Part shown: positions 47,268 to 55,618 of the stretch, in pieces
Numbering within the stretch: position 1 is the first letter of the stretch
Layout: each line of letters starts with the position of its first letter
Origin: Parachlamydiales bacterium
Lineage (GTDB): Bacteria > Chlamydiota > Chlamydiia > Chlamydiales > Rhabdochlamydiaceae
Length of the DNA: 64,000 nt
Direction: 5' to 3'
NCBI GenBank assembly: GCA_027459675.1
Contig: DAIDHO010000001.1
Coordinates: 34,341 to 98,340 of the forward strand
Notes under the pieces: model-generated
Database searches by the model: none
What the model saw: only the letters and a program-made list of their open reading frames with translations
Told to the model about the DNA's origin: nothing
Made by a program: the position numbers and the translations under genes

Positions 47268-48279
47268 TAGATGGTACGGTGTTCATACAGGCGGGCCTCA
47301 TTATCTAGACCATCTGGGTATTTTATGCGATGGGCTCGAAATTCCTCTTTTAGTCACAGAATATTCGACGTTTCAGGTAGCAAAGGAGTTTTACCCCACT
47401 CTTCAGGTAGGGTATATCGATCTAAAAGATCTTTCCCTTCACTACCTGGCAGAGCGTGCAGATGTTATTTTTGAATCCGGACATGCATTTTCTATAGAGC
47501 TTCTTCCTTTGTGGGAACTGATGTATGGGAAAAAAATGCGTGTCGTCTATTGTCCGCATGGTAATTCCGATAAAAAAGCCCCCAAGCTCAAAAAAGATAT
47601 TTCTCTTATCTATGGAGAGCATATGAGAAATCACTTAGAAAATACAGGCGAGATCGACCTTTTAGAAAAAGTTGTGGTGACGGGCAATTATCGAGCTGTT
47701 TATTACTGGGCTCATCAGAAATGGTATGAAGAGAAGCTTAAGGATCGGATGGGAAACCGATGGGACCCCCGCCGAAAAACTGTCTTTTATGCTCCTACAT
47801 GGGAGAGAAAAACCTGGTTTAAGGATTGTAAAAAAGTGATCGAAGATATCGGCTCAGAATTTAATCTTCTCATCCGTCTCCACCCTTTTTTAGAAGATCA
47901 ATATCCTGCTGAGAGCGAAGAGATCAAAGGTTTGAGTCCGATAGATCTTTCGACTTTTCCTTCGATTTATCCGATTTTACATCAAGCGGACTACTATTTA
48001 GGCGATTTTTCATCGGTGGGGTACGACTTTCTTACTCAGAATAAACCCCTTTTCTTTTTAGGAAGCCACGAAGGAGAAATCTATGATTGCGGGTGCGTCC
48101 TGGCTCAAGAGGAGCATTACGGGAAGGCTATTTTATCTTTTCAAGATACCCCTGACTTAAAAAACAAAAGAGAAGCACTTGCTAAAAGAGTTTTTGGAGA
48201 TAGAATGGATTTTAAAGAAATTAAAAATGAGATAAAAGAAGCTCTATCTTATAATAGAGCTCCCTGGATGCCGGTTTAG
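47257..48279 (+). CDS. CDP-glycerol glycerophosphotransferase-like protein, copy 2
   Basis: CPHGNSDKK, VFYAPTWER, LIRLHPF, LGDFSSVGYDFLTQNKPLFFL; paralogous to preceding gene. Confidence 0.75.
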   Translation: MTFDRWYGVHTGGPHYLDHLGILCDGLEIPLLVTEYSTFQVAKEFYPTLQVGYIDLKDLSLHYLAERADVIFESGHAFSIELLPLWELMYGKKMRVVYCPHGNSDKKAPKLKKDISLIYGEHMRNHLENTGEIDLLEKVVVTGNYRAVYYWAHQKWYEEKLKDRMGNRWDPRRKTVFYAPTWERKTWFKDCKKVIEDIGSEFNLLIRLHPFLEDQYPAESEEIKGLSPIDLSTFPSIYPILHQADYYLGDFSSVGYDFLTQNKPLFFLGSHEGEIYDCGCVLAQEEHYGKAILSFQDTPDLKNKREALAKRVFGDRMDFKEIKNEIKEALSYNRAPWMPV

Positions 48280-48440
48280 TTTTTGCAACCACAATCTGTT
48301 TTAGATGCGTCAGTTTTAGCAACCTCAGTGGATGCTGGAGCAGTGGTTTCTTGAGCCACTTCTTTTTTCTCTTCTTCTGCATGTAAACCAGAAAAAACGC
48401 CAAAGAGGCACAGTGTAACGAGCATGAATTCTTTTTTCAT
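48276..48440 (-). CDS. Small exported protein, 54 aa (MKKEFMLVTLCLFGVFSGLHAEEEKKEVAQETTAPASTEVAKTDASKTDCGCKN), not in supplied track
   Basis: Complete ORF with signal peptide (cleavage after LHA) and C-terminal CGC; SD-like AGGAG upstream. Confidence 0.7.
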   Translation of the reverse strand: MKKEFMLVTLCLFGVFSGLHAEEEKKEVAQETTAPASTEVAKTDASKTDCGCKN

Positions 48441-48540
48441 ATAATACTCCTAAAGTTTTTTTAGAGATCCTGCGAAGATTCTAGCGGACAGTCTCTATTT
48501 TGATCAATAGGATTTATCCTATATGGAGCTCCCGCTTATT

Positions 48541-49548
48541 TTAAGTCTCAGAAAGAGCGGGTAAAATTGTTAGAAAGGAAATTTTTTCAAAATTATTGTG
48601 AGCTGCTTGAATGTCAGCCTCGTAAGAACAGCCCCCTTCTTGGAGAGGGTAGACCTTTGAAACAGTGCCCATCTGAAGGCCGGCAGGAAAAAGGCCATCC
48701 ATTCCTGTTGTGAGGACAGCATCTCCTGCTTGGATCAAAGCGATGGCTTCTGGGGAAGAGGAAGCTGCTTTTCCAGTCCGTAGATCTCGGCTAGGTCCTT
48801 CCGCATCTTCAAAGTCGTAGTTGAATCCTAAACCCCGCAGTACGGTACCACGCGAGCGCCACAGGGGGTACCGCGTTCCTTGCGTTTCTCCTTTGGCAAG
48901 GTAAAGGCCGCGTCCTTCACCTCGCACTATCCGCACAGAAAGTGTGAGAGCCTGATCGGTGATAAAACGAACTCGGCTTCGGTGCTCCCCGACATAATCG
49001 ATAAGACCGAGGACGTTTGTCCCCAGAACAACAGGGCTATTTTTTTCGACGATACGTGTTTTCAAACGTCGATTAGTGGCTTCTCCGACGTTCACCCAGA
49101 CAGAACTTTTCCATGCCCCCGTTTCTCGGAAAATCACCCGTGCTGTAATTGCATGAGAGTAAAGCTCAAGCTGTCTAAAGACCTCTTCTTTACGTCTTAG
49201 GGCATAAGCATCAGCCTCTGTCATTTGCATCAGAAGATCTGCTCGCTCCCCGATCACTTTTTCTAAATGGAGCTCTGCTTTCAAAAGTTCGAGCTGCGAT
49301 TTAAGTTGGTAATTTTCAAGCTTGAGCATTTCAAGCTCTTTGGCCACCTGAGGGGGCGTATGGTACCCACCGGAAGGCCAGACGGTTAGAATATGGACAC
49401 ACAGCTCCTTAAGTAAAGAGAAATACCTCCATGAAGGAGTCACCCCTGCAACCGCTGCTGAACGGAGAGGATTGGTTGCTTTTTCGGGCAAGCTGAGAAT
49501 GACAAGAAGTGAGAGGGCTAAAAAAATATAGCCATACCGTCGTATCAT
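48541..49548 (-). CDS. mreC: Rod shape-determining protein MreC-like
   Basis: N-terminal TM, coiled coil, VLGTNVLGLIDYVGEHRSRVRFITDQ, GDAVLTTGMDGLFPAGLQMGTV. Confidence 0.85.
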   Translation of the reverse strand: MIRRYGYIFLALSLLVILSLPEKATNPLRSAAVAGVTPSWRYFSLLKELCVHILTVWPSGGYHTPPQVAKELEMLKLENYQLKSQLELLKAELHLEKVIGERADLLMQMTEADAYALRRKEEVFRQLELYSHAITARVIFRETGAWKSSVWVNVGEATNRRLKTRIVEKNSPVVLGTNVLGLIDYVGEHRSRVRFITDQALTLSVRIVRGEGRGLYLAKGETQGTRYPLWRSRGTVLRGLGFNYDFEDAEGPSRDLRTGKAASSSPEAIALIQAGDAVLTTGMDGLFPAGLQMGTVSKVYPLQEGGCSYEADIQAAHNNFEKISFLTILPALSET

Positions 49549-50744
49549 AAAATCTTGAGGATCGAACCAATGATATAATTAAAGTTTTGCGAGGAAAGTC
49601 CTGCCAAATTTATTCTGCCATTGTCGGCTATATAAATCCCATGCTCTTCTTGTAGTTTCAATACTTGTTCTTTGTCGAGGCCGAGGTAACAAAACATTCC
49701 TAAGCGATTTAAGAGATAAGAAAAGTCTCTTTTCTTTTGTCCCTCTTGCAAAGCTCTTACAAACTCTTTCCGAAGCGTTGTTAAGCGGTGTCGCATAGCA
49801 TCCACTTCTTTCATCCACTCTTTTTTAAGCTCTGGATGGGAAAGAATATATCCGACAACAGCCCCTCCATGTCGGGGAGGATTGGAATAGCAAGTACGAG
49901 CAATGACTTTCAGCTTTGAAAGGACACGTTGCGCAGTTTCGGAAGACCGGGTTATCACAAAAAGAGTTCCTACACGCTCTGAATAAAGGCCAAAGTTTTT
50001 AGAGTAAGAAGCAGCCACCACACATTCCAATGATTGATGAGCAAATGTGCGAATGACGTGGGCGTCCTCTTCAATTCCCTTTCCAAACCCTTGATAAGCA
50101 AAGTCAAAAAAGGGAAGAAGCTCTCTTTGTCGCAAGATATCCGCTATTTTTTCCCATTCCTGCGGGGTGGGGTCGGCTCCTGTAGGATTGTGACAGCATC
50201 CATGCAGGAGAACCACAGAGCGGGAGGGTATTTTTTGGAGGGTTTCCAAAATCGATTGAAAGTTGAGCTGATGTCTTTGCATGTCATAATAGGAGAACAA
50301 ATGGAGCTTAAATCCGCTCTTTTGAAAGATATGCGGATGGTTAGGCCACGTAGGATCGGGAATAGCAATCGTAGGGGTGATTCCTTCCCTTAGCAAATCT
50401 GCGCCGAGCCTTAAAGCGCCTGTTCCTCCGGGTGCGTGGATCCCAGAAATTCGCGCGTGACTGTTACTCCAAAAAGAATCTCCAAAAATTAAACGGCCAC
50501 TTTCTTGAATAAAAAGAGGGTCTCCTTCAATAGGCAAATACTCCTTTGTGATCTCGTGGGATAACAAATAGTTTTCCGCAGTCTTGACGGTCTGAAGAAT
50601 GGGAGTTAAAAGGTTTTCATCCCGGTAAACTCCCATGGTTAAATTGGCTTTATGAGGCCGGGGGTCCTTTCCAAAAGCAGCATTCAATTTGAAAATTGCA
50701 TCAGAAGGCGCTTGCTCAACTGCATCAAAAAAAGAATAACTCAT
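49545..50744 (-). CDS. Aspartate/aromatic aminotransferase
   Basis: GGTGALRLGADLL, HGCCHNPTGADPT, SYSKNFGLYSERVG. Confidence 0.93.
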   Translation of the reverse strand: MSYSFFDAVEQAPSDAIFKLNAAFGKDPRPHKANLTMGVYRDENLLTPILQTVKTAENYLLSHEITKEYLPIEGDPLFIQESGRLIFGDSFWSNSHARISGIHAPGGTGALRLGADLLREGITPTIAIPDPTWPNHPHIFQKSGFKLHLFSYYDMQRHQLNFQSILETLQKIPSRSVVLLHGCCHNPTGADPTPQEWEKIADILRQRELLPFFDFAYQGFGKGIEEDAHVIRTFAHQSLECVVAASYSKNFGLYSERVGTLFVITRSSETAQRVLSKLKVIARTCYSNPPRHGGAVVGYILSHPELKKEWMKEVDAMRHRLTTLRKEFVRALQEGQKKRDFSYLLNRLGMFCYLGLDKEQVLKLQEEHGIYIADNGRINLAGLSSQNFNYIIGSILKIL

Positions 50745-50822
50745 ACCTTCTTTTGAATTTACTTGGGATTATATTATATTCTCAATAAAATAGATGCTCT
50801 CTATTCTTAAGGAGTTCTTAAA

Positions 50823-50896
50823 GGGGCGTTAGCTCAGTTGGTAGAGCGCAACAATGGCATTGTTGAGGCCAGCGGTTCGAATCCGCTACGCTCCAA
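50823..50896 (+). tRNA. tRNA-Ala (anticodon GGC)
   Basis: GGGGCGT...ACGCTCC acceptor, CAACA-ATGGCAT-TGTTG anticodon arm, GCGGTTCGAATCCGC T arm. Confidence 0.95.
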
Positions 50897-50931
50897 TACA
50901 TTCTTCGGTTAATTGCAAAACGTGTGTAACT

Positions 50932-50971
50932 AGACCTCTTGCTTAAGCTAGAGGTCAGGCCATTTTATTGT
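50932..50971 (+). repeat. Dispersed repeat copy (TAGACCTCTTGCTTAAGCTAGAGGTCAGGCCATTTTATTG)
   Basis: Same core as copies at 3303/3453/43558. Confidence 0.8.
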
Positions 50972-50994
50972 CGGAAACCTTAGGGGGATCCGTA

Positions 50995-52659
50995 TTATAC
51001 CCCTTCTAATAGATCTAGAAAGGCTTGCAGTTGTTTAGAGCGGGTAGGATGTCGCATTTTTCGAAGTGCTTTGGCTTCAATTTGACGGACCCTTTCTCTC
51101 GTGACTTTAAATCGAAGGCCTACTTCCTCTAAGGTTTTGGGTTTTCCATCGAGGAGGCCAAAGCGTTCAATCAGGACAGTTCTTTCTCGATCTGTGAGAG
51201 TCGAAAGCACCTCGTTCATTTTATCTTTGAGGATAGAATAGCCGGTAGCTTCTGCGGGAGATTCTGTGGAGGTGTCTTCGAGAAAGTCGCCAAATTGACT
51301 TTCTCCTCCATCGCCGACTTCAGCTTGAAGAGAGATTGGATGTTGAGCAATTTTGTAAATTTCTCGGATCCTCTCGGGTGTTAAGCCCAGTTCTACAGCC
51401 AACTCTTCGGGAGTCGGCTCCCGCCCCGTTTCCATCATGAGTTTTTTTGCGCCCCGCAGCACTTTATTGATCGTTTCAATCATATGAACGGGGATCCGAA
51501 TGGTGCGCGCTTGGTCTGCAATCGCTCGTGTCACAGCCTGGCGGATCCACCACGTTGCATACGTAGAAAATTTATACCCGCGACGGTATTCGAATTTCTC
51601 TACCGCCTTCATAAGGCCCATGTTGCCTTCTTGGATAAGGTCTAAGAAAGAAAGGCCGCGATTGGTGTATTTTTTTGCAATGGAGATCACAAGGCGCAGG
51701 TTGGATTCGACCATTTCTCGTTTAGCTTCTTGACTCTTATCCATCCACCGTTGCAGCATGCGGACATCTTTTTTGAACTCATCGAGGGTACGTCCAGCAG
51801 CCAGCTCTCGTTTGGACAGTTTTCTCTGCACTGCCATCAGTTTTGCGGCAGCAAACTTGTTCTTTTCTGATCGCGGGATCAATTCTTGCATCTCTTTTTC
51901 AAGAGAGAGGAATCTGTCGTATCCCCGCATGATCACTTCACAAAAATCTTCAATGATGTTGTGCCGGATGTGCATCTGGCGTAAATAAGCTTGCGTCCGG
52001 ATGCGGCATTTTTCAATATCTTCAAAAATCTTTGCCTTATCATTTTTCTTAAGCTGCGGATCGCGTAACTGTAGAAGAAAATTTTCTAAAATCGCGTCTT
52101 CTTCCTTGAGAAGGCTTGCGAGTTTAGGGAGAATGGTGACAAAATGGGTTTTATCGGTGACTTCTTTTTCGGAGATGACTTTATCAAAACGCTCTTTTCC
52201 GGTGATTAAATAGTTGGCAATAGATATGGCCTCGCGGGTCGAATAACGGAATCGCATAATGATCCGCTCGATCTGAATTTGCGCTTTTTCAATTCGTTTA
52301 GAAATTTCAACTTCTTCTTCACGTGTGAGGAGGGGAACTGATCCCATTTCCTTAAGGTACATCCGCACGGGGTCATCGGAAGTTCCTTCGGGCTTTTTGG
52401 GAAGCCCTTCGAGTTCTTTTGCTTCTTTTTTACGTTCTTTTTGCCGCTCAACTTCTGTTTGATTCAGAATCTGAACATCCATGCCGCTCAAGAAAATGAG
52501 CACCTGGTCGATCTGTTCCGGTGAGTCAAAACTCATCGGCAAAATTTCATTGATCTCTTCGTAGGTGATGTATCCTTGCTCTTTGGCAAGAGAAATGAGC
52601 TCTTCAATTTTTTGCTGATGCTGCTGACTAAAAACGGTAGAAAAATTTCCTTTACTCAT
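50995..52659 (-). CDS. rpoD: RNA polymerase primary sigma factor RpoD
   Basis: [63 protein letters not shown]. Confidence 0.97.
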   Translation of the reverse strand: MSKGNFSTVFSQQHQQKIEELISLAKEQGYITYEEINEILPMSFDSPEQIDQVLIFLSGMDVQILNQTEVERQKERKKEAKELEGLPKKPEGTSDDPVRMYLKEMGSVPLLTREEEVEISKRIEKAQIQIERIIMRFRYSTREAISIANYLITGKERFDKVISEKEVTDKTHFVTILPKLASLLKEEDAILENFLLQLRDPQLKKNDKAKIFEDIEKCRIRTQAYLRQMHIRHNIIEDFCEVIMRGYDRFLSLEKEMQELIPRSEKNKFAAAKLMAVQRKLSKRELAAGRTLDEFKKDVRMLQRWMDKSQEAKREMVESNLRLVISIAKKYTNRGLSFLDLIQEGNMGLMKAVEKFEYRRGYKFSTYATWWIRQAVTRAIADQARTIRIPVHMIETINKVLRGAKKLMMETGREPTPEELAVELGLTPERIREIYKIAQHPISLQAEVGDGGESQFGDFLEDTSTESPAEATGYSILKDKMNEVLSTLTDRERTVLIERFGLLDGKPKTLEEVGLRFKVTRERVRQIEAKALRKMRHPTRSKQLQAFLDLLEGV

Positions 52660-52702
52660 GTGATGATTAAGATTCTCTTTCTAAGAAGGGCTTGTTGTCA
52701 AG

Positions 52703-53326
52703 ATGTTAAAGCAAACAAACACGATTCACTGTTCCCAAGTTGGCAAAAGTATAGCACATCAAGCAATCCAATTCCATCTGAAAAAACACATTCCTCCCTT
52801 GGAACTTGAAAAAACCTTCCAAAAGAGAAGAGCAGATGCGGTATGGGAAGAGAAAAAAATTATCTTTGAAATTCAATTATCCCCCCTTCTTCTTCAAGAA
52901 GCCTTAAGCCGTATTCAGGATTATTCCTGCCTGGGATATCAGGTGGTGTGGATCTTACACGATCGACTCTTCAATGGGGTTAAAGTTTTACCGGTAGAAA
53001 AATTTTTAAGAAAATCCTGTCCTACTTACTTTACTAATGGAGAAACTTTCTATGATCAAATGGAAGTGATCAACGGCAAAAGACGCCTTTACCGAGGAGA
53101 TCCTCTTCCTATTGATTTTGCTCTCCCCTGCATTCCTTTTCTGGAAATTCCCTGGCGTGCTTGGCCCCTTCATTTTGTGGGGGATCTCCATACTTTTTGT
53201 GCAGTGCAAGGCGTAGAGCAGGTACGTCAAATCCTTAAACAACACCTCCCTCCTTCGGGTTTTCGGTGGTGGCTTCAATTTATAGGGTTTCGTCTTCTAG
53301 AAATTGTTTCGACAAATCCAAAATAA
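52703..53326 (+). CDS. CoiA-like competence/nuclease family protein
   Basis: KRRADAVWEEKKIIFEIQLSPL...YSCLGYQVVWILHD typical of CoiA-like nuclease core. Confidence 0.7.
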   Translation: MLKQTNTIHCSQVGKSIAHQAIQFHLKKHIPPLELEKTFQKRRADAVWEEKKIIFEIQLSPLLLQEALSRIQDYSCLGYQVVWILHDRLFNGVKVLPVEKFLRKSCPTYFTNGETFYDQMEVINGKRRLYRGDPLPIDFALPCIPFLEIPWRAWPLHFVGDLHTFCAVQGVEQVRQILKQHLPPSGFRWWLQFIGFRLLEIVSTNPK

Positions 53327-53733
53327 AAGGTGACACCCAGAGCTATGAAAGAATAAATTATTTTTTTAATGGGGAATGATTTCTTCAGCACAGAGATCGA
53401 CGGGCGGTGAGGATCAAACCAGATGATCCGTGTTCTATTCAATTTTTTTATTGCTTGTTCGGCCGATGCACGGTTGAGATGATAGGGAGGCGGTAGAAGA
53501 GAAGATCCTTGATAACGGTGACCTTGAAACTCAAAATGGTACCATCCGCAAATGGGATAAGAGGAGGAAGATTTTTTTACTACTTTCCAACGGTCTACGA
53601 TCGCTTCTGTGGAGGCTGCAAGCCTTAAATATTCGTACAAGGAGGTCAAGGCGAATGACCCCATCGTCAAAAACACGAATGCTCCCACTACTGTTAGAGG
53701 ATAAAGATTGAATTTAAACCCTTGGCGACTCAT
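53275..53733 (-). CDS. DUF3592-like membrane protein
   Basis: N- and C-terminal TM with small extracytoplasmic beta-rich domain. Confidence 0.5.
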   Translation of the reverse strand: MSRQGFKFNLYPLTVVGAFVFLTMGSFALTSLYEYLRLAASTEAIVDRWKVVKKSSSSYPICGWYHFEFQGHRYQGSSLLPPPYHLNRASAEQAIKKLNRTRIIWFDPHRPSISVLKKSFPIKKIIYSFIALGVTFYFGFVETISRRRNPIN

Positions 53734-53772
53734 AATTAGTCCTTATCAATTTAAAAGGAACTTACAATAAAT

Positions 53773-54063
53773 ATGTCAGAAGAAAAAAAAGAAGAAAAAA
53801 AGAAAAGCGGAAAAATCACTTCCGCAAAGAAACGAAATAAACAAGGGATTAAGCGGCGTGGAGCAAACCGCAGTTTTAAAGCTAAGGTGAAAACAGCCAT
53901 CCGCTCTTTTGAGGAATCTATTGCAAAAAACGACAAAGCTGCAACTCACAATGAGTTGAACATGGTATATAGCTTGATCGATAAAGGGTTAAAAACGGGC
54001 CGTTTTAAACCAAATAAAGCTGCTCGGACTAAATCCCGTCTTTCAAATCGTCTCAAAGGATAG
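53773..54063 (+). CDS. rpsT: 30S ribosomal protein S20
   Basis: KRNKQGIKRRGANRSFKAKVKTAIRSFEESI...NKAARTKSRLSNRLKG. Confidence 0.92.
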   Translation: MSEEKKEEKKKSGKITSAKKRNKQGIKRRGANRSFKAKVKTAIRSFEESIAKNDKAATHNELNMVYSLIDKGLKTGRFKPNKAARTKSRLSNRLKG

Positions 54064-55554
54064 TTTTTTAGAGGATGCAACTTCCATCCACCTTTTTTTG
54101 ATCCCCGATCGGCGGCAGGAAGAAAATTTGACTGTCGCCGCTAGGGTGTTTTCATCTCCAATCAGCAAAATCGATCGACGTGCACGTGTTACCGCTGTGT
54201 AAAGAAGTTCTTTTCCAAATTGCTCTGTCCCAGGAGGTGCTAGGATAAGAACATGGTCAAATTCACTTCCTTGGCTTTTGTGCACTGATAAAACATAGGC
54301 AAGCTCGTAGGAAGGAAGAGCTGAGGCAGGAAATTCTTTTGTCTTTCCATCGATCTGAAAGCGAGCCCAGACAGCTTTTTCATTGAAGGAGATCAAAAGT
54401 CCCATCTCTCCATTACATAAGCCTGTTTCTTGATCGTTACGGGTGATCATGATGGGGGTTGCCCTTTCTCCTGTTGTATGAAAAAGTCGATCGATTTTTA
54501 AATTTAACTCTTTGACCCCCCATGGTCCTTCCCGGAGGGGAGTTAAAATAGCGCTTTTTTCTAGATAAGAGAGAGAAAATTCCCTGATGATGTCAAATGT
54601 AAGTCCGTGGTGAGGTTTGGGGACTTTTCCCTCGCTAATCACTTGAGCAAGATTTAAAATCTCCTTTCTATCAGACCTATGAATAGTCTTTAAATGGGCT
54701 GTTGGAAGAAGGTCAATAAGATCGCAAAATAGACTTCCAACTTCGATAGGAGGAAGTTGATTTTCATCTCCTAAAAAAACGATCTTTTGACCCGAAGAGA
54801 GGCTTTTTAAAAGAAGTCGCATCATCTTCGCATCTAGCATAGAGGCTTCATCAATGACGATGAGGTCGGCTTGCAAAAATAAACGAGGCTGAAGAGGCTG
54901 CCAATGGGCTGACATGCCTAGGAGTGCATGGAGAGTACTGCAAAATGCATGCGGATTTTGTTCTTTGAGTCGGGCAGTTGCTTTTCCGGTTGGGGCAGCC
55001 AGAATCACTCGACTCTTTGACCCAAAGCTTTTTACAAGTTTCGAAGTTAAATAGGTTTTTCCTGTTCCAGGACCCCCTGCTATAATTGATACTTTCTCCT
55101 GTCGTACTAAGTCGACGGCCTTCTGTTGTTCATCTGATAAAGGGTTTTTAGGAGTATTATTAAGGCAACCCTCTTCCTTATCAGAACTATCATCCAGATT
55201 ATTCAGGGGCGCTTTTCCAATGAGCCGTTTGAGATCCCATAGAATATCAGTTTCGTATTGATAGTTTTTTTGTAAGTAAACGTAATCATTTTCGATTTTT
55301 AAATAGGGAGATCTTCGATTTAATCCCGCACGAACTAATGAGGTCCATCGATCTTGATAAGGACCTTGAGGTGCTGGAATTGCATGTAAATCGAGGCAAA
55401 TATGGCCGTCGCGTGCTGCCTGCATAGCAGCTGCTAAAAACGCTCTTTCCGCTTCGCTTTGAGGATGGTGCATATCTGCAAAATAAAGATCGATCTCTTC
55501 GAGAAAACCTACTTCCAAAAGATGTAAAATTGTTGTCTCTTTTGCCTGGCCCAT
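54043..55554 (-). CDS. recD: Exodeoxyribonuclease V alpha subunit RecD
   Basis: Walker A GGPGTGKTYLTSKLV, FLGDENQLPPIEVGSLFCDL, YVLSVHKSQGSEFDHVL. Confidence 0.93.
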   Translation of the reverse strand: MGQAKETTILHLLEVGFLEEIDLYFADMHHPQSEAERAFLAAAMQAARDGHICLDLHAIPAPQGPYQDRWTSLVRAGLNRRSPYLKIENDYVYLQKNYQYETDILWDLKRLIGKAPLNNLDDSSDKEEGCLNNTPKNPLSDEQQKAVDLVRQEKVSIIAGGPGTGKTYLTSKLVKSFGSKSRVILAAPTGKATARLKEQNPHAFCSTLHALLGMSAHWQPLQPRLFLQADLIVIDEASMLDAKMMRLLLKSLSSGQKIVFLGDENQLPPIEVGSLFCDLIDLLPTAHLKTIHRSDRKEILNLAQVISEGKVPKPHHGLTFDIIREFSLSYLEKSAILTPLREGPWGVKELNLKIDRLFHTTGERATPIMITRNDQETGLCNGEMGLLISFNEKAVWARFQIDGKTKEFPASALPSYELAYVLSVHKSQGSEFDHVLILAPPGTEQFGKELLYTAVTRARRSILLIGDENTLAATVKFSSCRRSGIKKRWMEVASSKKLSFETI

Positions 55555-55618
55555 TCATCCTTTTTTTCTTAGCCGAAAAGCTTATCAGATAAAAGAGTAT
55601 CTCAGCTCTTCTAATATT

